A stretch of 64,000 bases of DNA from Micromonospora profundi (GCF_011927785.1 NZ_JAATJK010000001.1:4435001-4499000); one strand, 5' to 3'. Shown: positions 21,572-31,300, counted from the stretch's first letter. Program-made: numbers and translations. The notes: generated from the sequence alone by a model not told the origin.

Positions 21572-21622
21572 AAGGAAGGGCCCCCTTCTAACGCCTGGTG
21601 TAGAGGAAGGGCCCCTTATTAA
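21572..21622. repeat. Two-copy GGAAGGGCCCCTT element
   Basis: Direct copies AAGGAAGGGCCCCCTTCTAA (21572-21591) and GAGGAAGGGCCCCTTATTAA (21603-21622). Each centres on an AAGGGCCCCTT near-palindrome and they are spaced by CGCCTGGTGTA. From memory, similar AGGAAGGGCCC elements occur in intergenic regions of Micromonospora genomes; this has not been checked here. It sits in the ribF leader, between truB and ribF. Confidence 0.7.
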
Positions 21623-21676
21623 CCACTGGCCAGGCGGCTCCGCGCCAGACTGCGCCGTAGCTGCCTGCACTCGCCG

Positions 21677-22561
21677 TCAGGCCGGGGCGAGCACGATCTC
21701 CGCTCGGGCCCGACCGTCCCGCTCGCTGACGATAGCGATCAGACCTCCGGCCGGGCCGAAGACGGCGTACGGGCCGGTGAGGCCGGCCGGATCCAGCGGC
21801 CCGCCGTGGGCGAGCACCCGCGCCTCGTCGGGCGTCGCCTCCCGCCGCGCGAAGAACCTGTCGGCCGCCGCGTCCAGTGGCAGGTTCACCACGTCCGGGG
21901 CGCGCTGCTCCAGTTCGTCGAGGGTGGCCGCCTCAGCGAGGGTGAAGCCACCCACGGCCGTACGGCGCAGCGCGGTCAGGTGCCCACCGACACCGAGCGC
22001 CAGGCCCGCGTCCCGTGCGATCGCCCGGATGTACGTCCCCGAGGAGCACGTCACGGCCACGTCCACGTCGACCACGTCAGGTGTGTCGCGGTGGATCTCC
22101 AGTACGTCCAGTCGGGAGATGGTGACCCGCCGGGCGGGAAGTTCGACGCTCTCCCCGTCCCGGACCCGCTTGTACGCCCGCTGCCCGTCGATCTTGATGG
22201 CGCTCACGGCGCTGGGTCGCTGGTCGACCTCGCCGCTGAGCGCGTCCAGTGCGGCCCGGATGGCATCGTCGGTGACCTGGCCGGCGGGGGTGGTGGCGAT
22301 CACATCGCCCTCGGCGTCGTCGGTGACTGTCGCCTGGCCGAGCCGGATGGTGCCGGTGTAGCTCTTGCCTGCGCCGATCACGTAGGTCAGCAGCCGGGTG
22401 GCGCGACCGACGCCGATGACCAGCACGCCGGTGGCCATCGGATCGAGGGTGCCGCCGTGCCCGACCCGTCGGGTCTTCGCCAGCCGGCGGATCCGCGCCA
22501 CCACGTCGTGCGACGTCATGCCGCCGGGCTTGTCGACAACGATCAGACCATCGGTGCTCAC
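21677..22561 (-). CDS. truB: tRNA pseudouridine(55) synthase
   Basis: Converts U55 of the tRNA T-loop to pseudouridine. It has 294 residues from the GTG at 22561. The N-terminal IVVDKPGGMTSHDVV and the catalytic motif GGTLDPMATGVL (Asp near residue 40) are intact, as are SAIKIDGQRAYKRVRDGE and SSGTYIRAIARD. A TTG nine bases further upstream is an alternative. It follows the MATE transporter gene by about 30 bp. Confidence 0.96.
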   Translation of the reverse strand: MSTDGLIVVDKPGGMTSHDVVARIRRLAKTRRVGHGGTLDPMATGVLVIGVGRATRLLTYVIGAGKSYTGTIRLGQATVTDDAEGDVIATTPAGQVTDDAIRAALDALSGEVDQRPSAVSAIKIDGQRAYKRVRDGESVELPARRVTISRLDVLEIHRDTPDVVDVDVAVTCSSGTYIRAIARDAGLALGVGGHLTALRRTAVGGFTLAEAATLDELEQRAPDVVNLPLDAAADRFFARREATPDEARVLAHGGPLDPAGLTGPYAVFGPAGGLIAIVSERDGRARAEIVLAPA

Positions 22562-22592
22562 GTCGCCCAAGCCTGCCAGACGCGGCCCCCGG

Positions 22593-23933
22593 TCAACGGA
22601 CGGCCCCGACCACCGCCCACCTGCCGTCGCGCAACCGCAACAGCAGGGCGACCAGGCGGATCACCACGAACAGGGTGAGCCCGGCCCAGATCCCGCCCAG
22701 CCCCAGGTCGAGCGCATAGGCCAGCCAGATGGCCGGCAGGAAACCGCCGACCGCCGCCACGATTGTGAGGTTGCGCAGGTAGACGACGTCGCCGGCGCCG
22801 ATCAGCACGCCGTCGAGGGCGAACACCACCCCGGCCAGCGGCAGCATGACGACGAACCACGGCCACGCCACCATTGCCTGTTCGCGTACCTGCGGGTCGG
22901 AGGTGAACCACGACGGTACGACGCCCGCGCCGGCGGCGATGAGCAGCGCGAAGGCGACGCCGCAGACGCCGCCGAGCAGCCCGATCCGGCGGGCCAGCGC
23001 CCGCGCGCCCGCGTCGTCCCCACCGCCGAGGGCAGCGCCCACCAGGGACTGCGCGGCGATGGCCAGCGCGTCGAGCACCAGCGCTGTGAAGAACCAGAGT
23101 TGCAGGGCGATCTGGTGCGCGCCGACGGCGGCGGCGCCGAAGCGGGCGGCGACGGCTGTCGCGGAGAGGAAGCTGGCCTGGAACGCCACGCCGCGGATCA
23201 GCAGGTCCCGGCTGAGCACCAACTGCTGGCGGATCACCCGCGGTCGGGGCCGCAGCGACACCCGCTCGGAGATCAGCGCCGCCGCGAAGAGCACCCCGCA
23301 GAGCGTCTGCGCGACGACGTTGGCGATCGCCGACCCGATGAGGCCCAGCCCGACGGGATAGACAAGCAGCGGGCACAGCAGCGCGGAGAGCAGGTTGGGC
23401 CCGAGCACGAAGAGCAGTGGGCGACGGGTGTCCTGCACGCCCCGCAACCAGCCGTTGCCGGCTGCGGCGAGCAGCAGGCCGGGGGCGCCGAGGGCCGCGA
23501 TCCGCAGCCAGTGTGCGGCGGCGTCGGCCACCTCGCCACCACCGCCTGCGAGGGTACGCGCGAGCGCGCCCCCGCCGAACTGCATCCCGACCGCGATCAG
23601 CAGTCCGACGCCGAGCGCCAGCCAGGACGACTGGACTCCCTCGGCCACGGCTGCCGCCCGGTCGCCGGCGCCGAATCGGCGGGCCGAGCGGCCTGTGGTG
23701 CCGTACGCGACCACGGTGCCGACCCAGGCGGTGAGTGTCATCACAGTGCCGCCGATGGCGAGCGCGGCGAGCGGCACCCGGCCGAGGTGCCCGACCACTG
23801 CCGTGTCGACGAGCACATAGAGCGGCTCGGCGGCGAGCACGACGAGGGCCGGTAGGGCGAGTGCGGCGATCCGGCGCGGCGAGGCTGGCTCGTTGGTGGC
23901 CGCCGCGGTGCCGGTGAGGGCTGGCTGGTTCAT
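22593..23933 (-). CDS. MATE family efflux transporter (DinF-like)
   Basis: A 446-residue multidrug/organic-cation antiporter of the DinF subgroup with about twelve hydrophobic segments in two repeats. Typical segments are VLAAEPLYVLVDTAVVGHLGRVPLAAL (N-terminal repeat) and FQASFLSATAVAARFGAAAVGAHQIAL (C-terminal repeat). ATG at 23933 chosen over longer openings because the signature begins soon after it. DinF-type genes next to truB/nrnA are common in actinobacteria. The exported compound is unknown. Confidence 0.92.
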   Translation of the reverse strand: MNQPALTGTAAATNEPASPRRIAALALPALVVLAAEPLYVLVDTAVVGHLGRVPLAALAIGGTVMTLTAWVGTVVAYGTTGRSARRFGAGDRAAAVAEGVQSSWLALGVGLLIAVGMQFGGGALARTLAGGGGEVADAAAHWLRIAALGAPGLLLAAAGNGWLRGVQDTRRPLLFVLGPNLLSALLCPLLVYPVGLGLIGSAIANVVAQTLCGVLFAAALISERVSLRPRPRVIRQQLVLSRDLLIRGVAFQASFLSATAVAARFGAAAVGAHQIALQLWFFTALVLDALAIAAQSLVGAALGGGDDAGARALARRIGLLGGVCGVAFALLIAAGAGVVPSWFTSDPQVREQAMVAWPWFVVMLPLAGVVFALDGVLIGAGDVVYLRNLTIVAAVGGFLPAIWLAYALDLGLGGIWAGLTLFVVIRLVALLLRLRDGRWAVVGAVR

Positions 23934-24127
23934 CGCCGCCGATCCTGGCACGGCCCTTGTAAGGAGCACAAGAGGAGTGATTGCTTACGCATCCCTCGCT
24001 CGGCGTGAACAGCGAAGGGATCGATGCCCTCGGAGGCGGGACCGAGAGCGTTCCACTTGCGGAGGTCATTACCCTGGTCGGGACTCCCACTCCCGTGGTT
24101 CACATTTTGACAGCGATAGGGCCTACA

Positions 24128-25036
24128 TTGAGCAGCAACTATCCCCCGCACGAAGGGCAACAGCCCGACCCCAACGTCACACCCTGGAGCGGGCCGCCAG
24201 CTCCGCAGCAGGGCGGGTACCCCTCCTACGAGCAGCCCCCGGCTCCGCAGTACGGTGCCCCGGCGCCGCAGTACGGTGCCCCGATGCCCCCGCCGCAGTA
24301 CGGCGTTCCTGTTCCGCCGCCGAAGAAGTCGAACAAGGGCCTGGTCATCGGCCTGGTCGCCGGCGCGGTGGTCCTGATCCTCGCGGTCTGCGGCGCCGGG
24401 ATCGGGCTCCTGGTCGCCTACGGCGGCGACGACGAGCCCACGACCGTCGCATCTGCCAGCCCCACCTCGGGCACCGATGGCGGCAGCTCGCCGGACCCGG
24501 CGGCCACCCCCACGCCCGGCCAGTCGGCTCCGCCGAACGACAACAACTCGATGACGGCCCGGTTCTCCAGCGACCTGTCGAACGTCTGCGAGGGCAGCCA
24601 GATCCTCAACGCGGCCCCCTACAACGGCCCGTCCGGCGCCAAGGCGTACACGTTCTCGAACAACCCGGACCGGCCGACGTTCTGGTCGTCGAAGTTCGTC
24701 GGCTCGACGAAGCCGTACTACGCCAAGAGCAGTGAGTACGAGAGCGTGTCGGTGGTCGGCTGCCTGAAGTTCGAGGAAGGCAGCCAGGGCACGCCGAAGA
24801 AGTGCCAGTACAAGGACAGCTCGCAGAAGCAGGTCACCGTCGACTATGTCTCGTCGCGCTACACCCTGACCTTCTACGCGGCCAAGACCGCTGAGAAGAT
24901 CGGCGACGGCGGCACCGTGACCGCCCCGGCGAGCCGGTGCCCGAGCGTCATCTCCTACGACAAGTCCACGATGAGGGCGTACGCGGCCCCGGACTCCGGA
25001 ACGATCGAAGCCGCCCTGGACAAGTTCCTGTCCTGA
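24128..25036 (+). CDS. Pro-rich single-pass membrane protein with cysteine-bearing outer domain
   Basis: About 302 residues, family not recognised. A cytoplasmic N-terminus rich in Pro/Gln/Tyr has APQYGAP repeats (residues 40-60). One membrane segment, GLVIGLVAGAVVLILAVCGA, follows a KKSNK anchor. A Ser/Thr/Pro linker leads to an external domain of about 150 residues with four cysteines that could form two disulphides. The start is uncertain: TTG at 24128 has AGGG at good spacing. A TTG at 23981 with AGAGGAG would add 49 residues of dissimilar composition. Confidence 0.68.
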   Translation: MSSNYPPHEGQQPDPNVTPWSGPPAPQQGGYPSYEQPPAPQYGAPAPQYGAPMPPPQYGVPVPPPKKSNKGLVIGLVAGAVVLILAVCGAGIGLLVAYGGDDEPTTVASASPTSGTDGGSSPDPAATPTPGQSAPPNDNNSMTARFSSDLSNVCEGSQILNAAPYNGPSGAKAYTFSNNPDRPTFWSSKFVGSTKPYYAKSSEYESVSVVGCLKFEEGSQGTPKKCQYKDSSQKQVTVDYVSSRYTLTFYAAKTAEKIGDGGTVTAPASRCPSVISYDKSTMRAYAAPDSGTIEAALDKFLS

Positions 25037-25129
25037 GCGGCTCCTGCGGGCGGCCGGGAAATACGGGGAAACCGGCCGCCCCGGCCGTCATGTCGGCCGG
25101 CGGTAACGAGTGGGACATCAAAACGAACG

Positions 25130-25171
25130 GGCGGTGACGCTGTCGATGCCGGCATCGACGTCGTCACCGCC
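25130..25171. terminator. Loop-less 42-bp palindrome between convergent genes
   Basis: Two adjacent 21-bp arms (GGCGGTGACGCTGTCGATGC and on, 25130-25150; complement 25151-25171) match except for a 2-base mismatch. It lies between the stops of the membrane protein and the 29-residue ORF and fits a bidirectional terminator. Confidence 0.72.
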
Positions 25172-25183
25172 TGTCGCTTCGGG

Positions 25184-25273
25184 TCACTGACGGGTGTCCA
25201 TCGAGGTCTGCAGTGCGCGGCGAGCCTGCTCGCGGGCGTCGTCGGTGGTCTCCGGCTTGGGCTTGTTCGGCAT
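25184..25273 (-). CDS. Small 29-residue hydrophilic protein
   Basis: ATG at 25273 with a strong GGAAGGAG Shine-Dalgarno nine bases upstream. The ORF encodes MPNKPKPETTDDAREQARRA and nine more residues ending MDTRQ. The charged, helix-prone composition, the excellent ribosome-binding site and a terminator-like palindrome 13 bp past the stop all support real expression. No family is recognised. It could also be a leader peptide, but no gene follows it on this strand before the palindrome. Confidence 0.6.
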   Translation of the reverse strand: MPNKPKPETTDDAREQARRALQTSMDTRQ

Positions 25274-25542
25274 GGTGGCGCTCCTTCCAGGGTGCGAGCC
25301 GCCGGCACGCGGCGACCCTCACGGGCGGTCGTACTGAACGCCCCACGGCAGTCCGGGGTTACCGGAACAGCCGGCTGGGCCGCGTGAGCCCGGGTCGGTC
25401 TGACCCTGGAGGAGAGCAGCGCGAGGTGTGGCGCCACCACCCACGACCTGCGCCGCAGCGCGCCGCAGGCCGTCTCCCAAGTTATCGTTCAGGTCGACCA
25501 ACTGCTTAGGGTTCCCGCCATCTGGACGGCGCACGACCCGAC

Positions 25543-25755
25543 TCAGCGGGCCAGGAAATGCCACCCCAGCCACCACCAGAAACCGAACAGACCGATCCGG
25601 CCCACCGGCACCGGACCCACCTCGTAGCGCATCACGTACGCGCAGACCTCACCCATCGTGGGGATCCGGGAGCCCTCCCGGCGTGCCAGCCACTCGACCA
25701 CGCCGAAGAGCACGAGCGCCACGAGGAAACCGCCGATAGCCAACGCCCGCATCAT
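25543..25755 (-). CDS. Small membrane protein, DUF6186-like
   Basis: A 70-residue protein with an N-terminal membrane segment (ALAIGGFLVALVLFGVVEWL), a polar loop containing RREGSRIPTMGEVCAYVMR, and a second, Trp-rich hydrophobic end (GLFGFWWWLGWHFLAR). It resembles DUF6186 proteins of actinobacteria (from memory). The start ATG overlaps the stop of the upstream gene, so the two are coupled. Function unknown. The 270 bp beyond its stop, up to the 29-residue ORF, hold nothing else recognisable. Confidence 0.72.
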   Translation of the reverse strand: MMRALAIGGFLVALVLFGVVEWLARREGSRIPTMGEVCAYVMRYEVGPVPVGRIGLFGFWWWLGWHFLAR

Positions 25756-26159
25756 CGCCGCACCAGCCCCCAGAACGCGGCCAGCCAGGCAAACCAGGCA
25801 GCCGAGCGGGTCAAGTGGTCTTCCAGCAGCGGATCGGCCAGCCGCGAGAAGGTGGGAAAGTCATCGCCGACGGCCAGCACGAAGGTGGCACCCTCGAAGA
25901 CGCCGAAGATCACCGCCGGCACCGCCCACCACGCCGCCCCCGCACCCAGCCGACGCGGCGCCGGCCGCCGTGGCACGCGGTTGCTCAGACCGAGCCAGAT
26001 CAGCACCCCGCCGGTGCCGAGCGTGTAAAGATTGGCCTCGGTCGAGAACGACGGGAACCGGCCACCGACGAGTGACAGGCAGACAAGAACCGGGACGGAG
26101 ACGGCGGGCCGGTCCCAGACTCGGGTGGCCTCCATCGTGAGGTCGTGCGGCTGCTCCAT
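25752..26159 (-). CDS. Multi-pass membrane protein of unknown function
   Basis: About 135 residues with four hydrophobic segments (near VSVPVLVCLSLVGG, TLGTGGVLIWLGLS, AAWWAVPAVIFGVFEGATFVL and AAWFAWLAAFWGLV). No cofactor or catalytic motif. ATG at 26159 preferred; TTG at 26180 and ATG at 26135 are possible. Its stop overlaps the next start, which makes a two-gene unit of small membrane proteins. Family not recognised. Confidence 0.7.
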   Translation of the reverse strand: MEQPHDLTMEATRVWDRPAVSVPVLVCLSLVGGRFPSFSTEANLYTLGTGGVLIWLGLSNRVPRRPAPRRLGAGAAWWAVPAVIFGVFEGATFVLAVGDDFPTFSRLADPLLEDHLTRSAAWFAWLAAFWGLVRR

Positions 26160-26231
26160 CCCGCAATTCTTCCCGGTCAACCTGAGTGCCGGAAGACCGA
26201 CACCCCCCGGAGCTGACCCTGATCTTCGAGG

Positions 26232-27290
26232 TCAGCCGGCCGTATCGATGAGCGCCGCGCCAAGCTCGGCCCGGATCGCCGCGACCACCTGCTCGACGGT
26301 GCCCCGACCGGTGAACCCCGCCGCGAGCCGGTGCCCACCCCCGCCCAGCACCACAGCCACCCGACTGACGTCGACAGCGCCCTTGCTGCGCATCGACACG
26401 GCCCAGGTGTCGGGGGTGGTCTGCTTCAACACGCAGCTCACATCGGCCTCGGCGGTGCAGCGCACCGAGTCGATGAGCGCCTCCAGCACGTACGGCCGCT
26501 GGTCGTGACGGGCCAGGTCGTCGAGGGTGGCGAAGGTCCACACCAGACCTCGCCCGTCGGCGGCGGCCGGCTCCAGCCGGGCCCTGCCGAGCACCTCACC
26601 GAAGAGCCGCACAGCGCCGAAGGGCCGGGTGTCGAAGACCTGGCGGGAGATGTCACCGGGCGAGATGCCGGTGGCCAGCAACCGGGCGGCCAACTGGTGC
26701 ACCGCCGGGGTGGTCGCCTCGAACCGGAACGAGCCGGTGTCCGTGGTGAGCGCCACGTACAGGCACTCCGCGACGGCCCGTTCCAGCGGTACGCCCAGCC
26801 GGGTCAGCAACTGCTCGGCCACCACAGACGTCGCCGCGGCGCTCGCGTCGATCAGATTGACCGTCCCGAAGCCGGGGTTGGAGGCGTGGTGGTCGAGCAC
26901 CAGCGACGCGCCCGCCGCCGACAATCGCCCGGCCAGCTCGCCGAGGCGCGACTCGCTCGCCGCGTCGAAGCAGATCACCAGATCGGGGTCCGGGTCCGCC
27001 GCGCTCGCCGGGACCAGCAGGTCCAGGCCGGGCAGACCCCGGAATGGCTCAGGGACCTCCGGCGGCCCGGGAAAGGTCGCCTGCAACCGGTGTACGCCGA
27101 GCTGGCGCAGACCCAGACCGAAGCCGAGCATGCTGCCCAGCGCGTCGCCGTCCGGGTTGACGTGACAGATCAGCAGCACCCGACCGGTCGCCGGGAGGTC
27201 GCGGATCAGCGCCTCGGCGGCGGCCCAGTCCGCCTCGGCGGGGCCGGTGCCGGTCACTGCGGCGAGCTGGGTGCCGGCGGCGCCGGTCAC
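26232..27290 (-). CDS. nrnA: DHH/DHHA1 phosphoesterase, NrnA-type oligoribonuclease/pAp phosphatase
   Basis: Degrades short oligoribonucleotides and/or 3'-phosphoadenosine 5'-phosphate. It has 352 residues. Metal-binding motifs are CHVNPDGDALGS near residue 43, CFDAAS, and the DHH motif LVLDHHASN near 133. The C-terminal DHHA1 domain ends with VVLGGGGHRLAAGF. GTG at 27290 overlaps the rbfA stop as GTGA. Its place directly after rbfA is conserved in actinobacteria and firmicutes. Confidence 0.94.
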   Translation of the reverse strand: MTGAAGTQLAAVTGTGPAEADWAAAEALIRDLPATGRVLLICHVNPDGDALGSMLGFGLGLRQLGVHRLQATFPGPPEVPEPFRGLPGLDLLVPASAADPDPDLVICFDAASESRLGELAGRLSAAGASLVLDHHASNPGFGTVNLIDASAAATSVVAEQLLTRLGVPLERAVAECLYVALTTDTGSFRFEATTPAVHQLAARLLATGISPGDISRQVFDTRPFGAVRLFGEVLGRARLEPAAADGRGLVWTFATLDDLARHDQRPYVLEALIDSVRCTAEADVSCVLKQTTPDTWAVSMRSKGAVDVSRVAVVLGGGGHRLAAGFTGRGTVEQVVAAIRAELGAALIDTAG

Positions 27291-27769
27291 CGCGCTTCCC
27301 CACCCCGGGGGGTGTCCGTGGCCTCGTCGGCCTCGTCCGCGTCGTCCTCGTCCTCGTCGACCCGGTACGGCTGCGGCTCACCCGCGTACTTGGCCTGGGC
27401 GGCCAGCCGCTGCACCTCGGCGTCGGCGTTGCGGGCGGCAGCGAGCAGGTCGTCGATGTGCTTGACCTGGTCCTGTACGTCGTCGAGGACGAACGTCAGC
27501 GTCGGCGAGTGCCGCAGCCCGAGTGCCTTGCCGACGGTGCTGCGCAACATCCCCTTGGCGCTCTCCAGCGCCGCCGCGGTGTCCGCCTGTGCCACCGCGT
27601 CACCGAGCACCGTGTAGAACACCGTCGCATCCCGCAGATCCGCTGTGATCCGGGCGTCGGTGATGGTGATCATGCCGAGCCGCGGGTCCTTGATCTGGCT
27701 CCGCACCACCGACGCGACCAGCTCACGCACCCGCTCGGCGTGCCGGCGTACCTTGGCCGGATCAGACAT
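27287..27769 (-). CDS. rbfA: 30S ribosome-binding factor RbfA
   Basis: Cold-shock-linked factor for 16S 5'-end maturation. It has 160 residues with one KH-like domain: VRRHAERVRELVASVVRSQI, DPRLGMITITDARITADL and GLRHSPTLTFVLDD. The ATG at 27769 has GGAGG seven bases upstream. Upstream in-frame codons encode low-quality sequence and were excluded. The C-terminus carries a short acidic tail (DEDEDDADEADEATD). Confidence 0.96.
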   Translation of the reverse strand: MSDPAKVRRHAERVRELVASVVRSQIKDPRLGMITITDARITADLRDATVFYTVLGDAVAQADTAAALESAKGMLRSTVGKALGLRHSPTLTFVLDDVQDQVKHIDDLLAAARNADAEVQRLAAQAKYAGEPQPYRVDEDEDDADEADEATDTPRGGEAR

Positions 27770-27971
27770 CTCGCCACCTCCACGGCGTCCTGCTCCCGAT
27801 CGACCGGCGACCGTGGTCGCCGGCCGACCGGCCAACATCTCGAACACTACCTTCGCGGCCCGCACCGGTCGCCCGGCACCGCCGGCACTCCTGTTCACGC
27901 CCGGCGCCGCCGGCAATTCTGGTCACGCAGGACGCGGCCGACGCTCGTTCACGCCCGGTGCCGGTACGCCC

Positions 27972-28268
27972 TCAGTCGTCGTCGAGGCCGTACAGCCCGC
28001 GTCGCACCGACAGCAACTCGACCTCGGGGCGAGCGGCAACCAGATGCTCGCAGGAGTCGAGCACCTCGCGGACGTGTACCGCCTCGGCGGCCACCACGGC
28101 CACCGCTATCTCCGCTCGACCGTGCAGGTCGAGCGCACCAACCTCGGCGGCCGAAACCTCGAAGCGGCGCAGGGCCGCCACGATCGGCCGTACATATGAT
28201 CTCTTGGCTTTGAGCGACCGGGAGTCGCCCGGCAGCAGCAGGTCGAAGACCGCGGTTCCGGTAAACAT
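27972..28268 (-). CDS. DUF503 (YlxP-like) protein
   Basis: A 98-residue member of the DUF503 family, found in the nusA-infB-rbfA operon of many Gram-positives and probably linked to ribosome assembly. FTGTAVFDLLLPGDSRSLKA and KRSYVRPIVAALRRFEVSAAEV are the signature. ATG at 28268 follows GGGGCG. A perfect 20-bp inverted repeat lies between it and infB, so it may be expressed apart from infB or by read-through. About 200 bp to rbfA hold no further gene. Confidence 0.92.
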   Translation of the reverse strand: MFTGTAVFDLLLPGDSRSLKAKRSYVRPIVAALRRFEVSAAEVGALDLHGRAEIAVAVVAAEAVHVREVLDSCEHLVAARPEVELLSVRRGLYGLDDD

Positions 28269-28300
28269 CGCCCCGGACGATACCGGCAACCCACCCCGCA

Positions 28301-28342
28301 TGATCAAGGGGTTTACGCCGGTCGGCGTAAACCCCTTGATCA
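28301..28342. terminator. Perfect 20-bp inverted repeat between infB and DUF503
   Basis: Arms TGATCAAGGGGTTTACGCCG (28301-28320) and its exact complement (28323-28342) flank two bases. It begins 16 bp past the infB stop and 32 bp before the DUF503 start. Either strand could form a very stable stem. It is a likely terminator or processing site within the operon. Confidence 0.75.
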
Positions 28343-28358
28343 GCGTGTCACTGCCGGA

Positions 28359-31300
28359 TCAGGCGCGAGCCTTCTCCCGCATCTCGAAGGTCTCGATGAC
28401 GTCGCCGACCTGGACGTTGTTGTAACCACCCAGGGTCAGACCACACTCGAAGCCCTCGCGGACCTCGGTGGCGTCGTCCTTGAACCGCTTGAGCGAGGTG
28501 ATCGTGAGGTTGTCCGCCACGACCGCCCCGTCCCGAAGCAGCCGAGCCTTCGCGTTGCGTCGGATGATGCCCGACCGGACGATACAACCGGAGATGTTGC
28601 CGATCTTGGACGAGCGGAAGACGTCGCGGATCTCCGCGCTGCCCAGCTCGACCTCCTCGTACTCCGGCTTGAGCAGGCCCTTGAGCGCTGCCTCGATCTC
28701 CTCGATGGCCTGGTAGATGACGGTGTAGTACCGGATCTCCACACCCTCGCGGTCGGCCATCTCACGGACCTTGTTGGAGGCCCGCACGTTGAAGCCGATG
28801 ATCGTGACCGGCTCGGACGAGGCACTCGCGAGCATGACGTTGCTCTCGGTGATCGCGCCCACGCCCCGGTCGAGGACCTTGAGCTGGACCTCCTCGGGGA
28901 TGTCCAGGTTGAACAGCGCGTCCTCCAGGGCCTCCACCGAACCGGAGACATCGCCCTTGAGGATGAGGTTGAGCGAGGTCTTCTCGCCCTCCTTGAGCTG
29001 CTCCATGAGCGTCTCGAGGGTGGCCCGACCACGGGAGTTGGCGAAGGACGCCGCCCGCCGCCGTGCCTGCCGCTGCTCGGCGATCTGACGCACCGTGCGG
29101 TCGTCCGCCGCGGCGAGGAACGTGTCACCCGCGCCGGGCGGCGCGGTCAGACCCAGCACCATGACCGGACGCGCCGGCCCAGCCTCGGTGAGCTGGTTGC
29201 CGTTCTCGTCGAGCATGGCCCGGACCCGGCCGTGCGCCCCACCGGCGACGATCGAGTCGCCTGCCCGCAGGGTGCCCTTCTGCACCAGCACCGTCGCCAC
29301 CGCACCGCGGCCCTTGTCCAGGTGCGCCTCGATGGCCACACCCTGCGCCGGCCCGTCGATCGGAGCGGTCAGCTCCAGCGACGCGTCGGCGGTCAGCAGG
29401 ACGGCCTCGAGCAGCTCCTCGATGCCGATGCCCGGCTTGGCTGCCACGTTGACGAACATGGTCTCGCCGCCGTACTCCTCGGCGACCAGGCCGTACTCGG
29501 TCAGCTGCTGGCGAACCTTGTCCGGGTTGGCCTCCGGCTTGTCGACCTTGTTGACCGCGACCACGATCGGCACGTCGGCCGCCTTGGCGTGGTTCAACGC
29601 CTCGATGGTCTGCGGCATCACACCGTCGTCGGCCGCGACGACCAGGATCACGATGTCCGTGACCTGGGCGCCACGAGCACGCATGGCGGTGAAAGCCTCG
29701 TGACCCGGGGTGTCGATGAAGGTGACCGCCCGGTCCTCGCCCTCGTGCGGGACGTGGACCTGGTAGGCACCGATGTGCTGGGTGATGCCACCCGCCTCAC
29801 CGGCCACGACGTTCGCCTTACGGATGGCGTCGAGCAGCTTGGTCTTACCGTGGTCGACGTGACCCATGACGGTCACCACCGGCGCACGGCTGACCAGGCG
29901 CTCCTCGGCCACCTCCGCGTCGAGGTCGATGTTGAACTGCGCGAGCAGCTCGCGGTCCTCGTCCTCCGGGCTGACGATCTGGATGTCGAAGCCCAGGTGC
30001 TCACCCAGCAGGTGCAGGGTGTCGTCAGAACAGGACTGGGTCGCGGTCACCATCTCGCCCAGGTTGAACATCTCCTGGACCAGCGAACCCGGGTTGGCGT
30101 TGATCTTGTCCGCGAAGTCGGACAGCGAGGCGCCACGGGAGAGCCGGACGACCTGACCCTGACCCCGGGGAGCACCCGAGCTCATGGTCGGAGCCGACAG
30201 GTTGTCGAACTCCTGTCTGCGCTGCTTCTTGGACTTGCGACCGCGCGTCGGCCGACCACCCGGACGCCCGAAAGCACCCGCGGCGCCGCCGCCACGGCCG
30301 CGACCGCCCGCACCCGGACGACCGCCGCCACCGGCCGGACCACCCGGACGGAAACCGCCGCCGGGAGCACCCGCACCGCCGCCGGGACCGCCACGGTAGC
30401 CACCGCCACCGCCGGCACCCGCGCCGCCACCAGGGCCGCCGCGGTAACCGCCGCCACCGCCACCGGCGCCACCGCCGGGACCGCCACGGAAACCGCCGCC
30501 ACCGCCACCGGGACGACCTGCGCCGCCACCGGGACGACCGGCGCCACCGGGACCGGGGCGACCGGCAGCCGGACGCTGGCTCGGCATGGACGCCGGGCTG
30601 GGCCGCGGCGGCATGGAGTTCGGGCTCGGCCGCGGCGGCATGCCCGCCGGGGTGTTGGGCCGAGGGCCACCCGCACCGGCGGCCGGGGGCCGCTGCTGCT
30701 GGCCACCCTGGATGCCGAACGGGTTGTTACCGGCACCGCGCGCCGGCGGACGACCGCCCGGCCGGGCACCCGGACCGGGAGCCGGCGTGCTCGGACGAGC
30801 TGCCGGCGAACCGGGACGGGGCGGCATAGCCGCGGGACCCGGCCGAGGACCGGGCCGGTTACCGCCGTCTGCCGGAGGCTCCCGGCGAACGGGGTTGTCC
30901 CGCTGCTGCTGGCGGGCGGCCTGCGCGGCCTTGACCGCGGCCTCCTGCTCAGCCTTCAGCGCGGCGGCACGCGCCTCCGCGGCCGCCACCTCGATGTCGT
31001 GGGCACTCGCCGGCTTGGCGACCGGGGTCACCGTCTGCGGTGCACCGGGAACCGGCCCCTTGGGCTTCGGACCGGGTGCCGGCGCGGCCGGCCGCCGAGG
31101 CGGCATCGGCTTGGCCGAGACCCGGGGCGCGCCCGGGGTCGGGGACGGCGTGGGACTCGGGGTCGAAGCCGGCGCCGACGCGGGCGCCGACGGGGCGGCC
31201 GGCGCCGGAGCACCGGTCGACGCGACGAATGCGTTACGCAGTCGTCGGGCGACGGGCGCCTCGACGGTGCTCGACGCGGACTTCACGAACTCGCCCATTT

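Noticed and set aside
24101..24130. TTGACA followed by TACATT as a -35/-10 pair
   Set aside because: The 12-base spacing is too short for a sigma-70-type promoter, and the second hexamer overlaps the chosen start codon.
25319..25576. An 85-codon minus-strand ORF between the small membrane genes and the 29-residue ORF
   Set aside because: No ribosome-binding site. It overlaps the end of the DUF6186-like gene and has no recognisable domain. Not supported as a gene.
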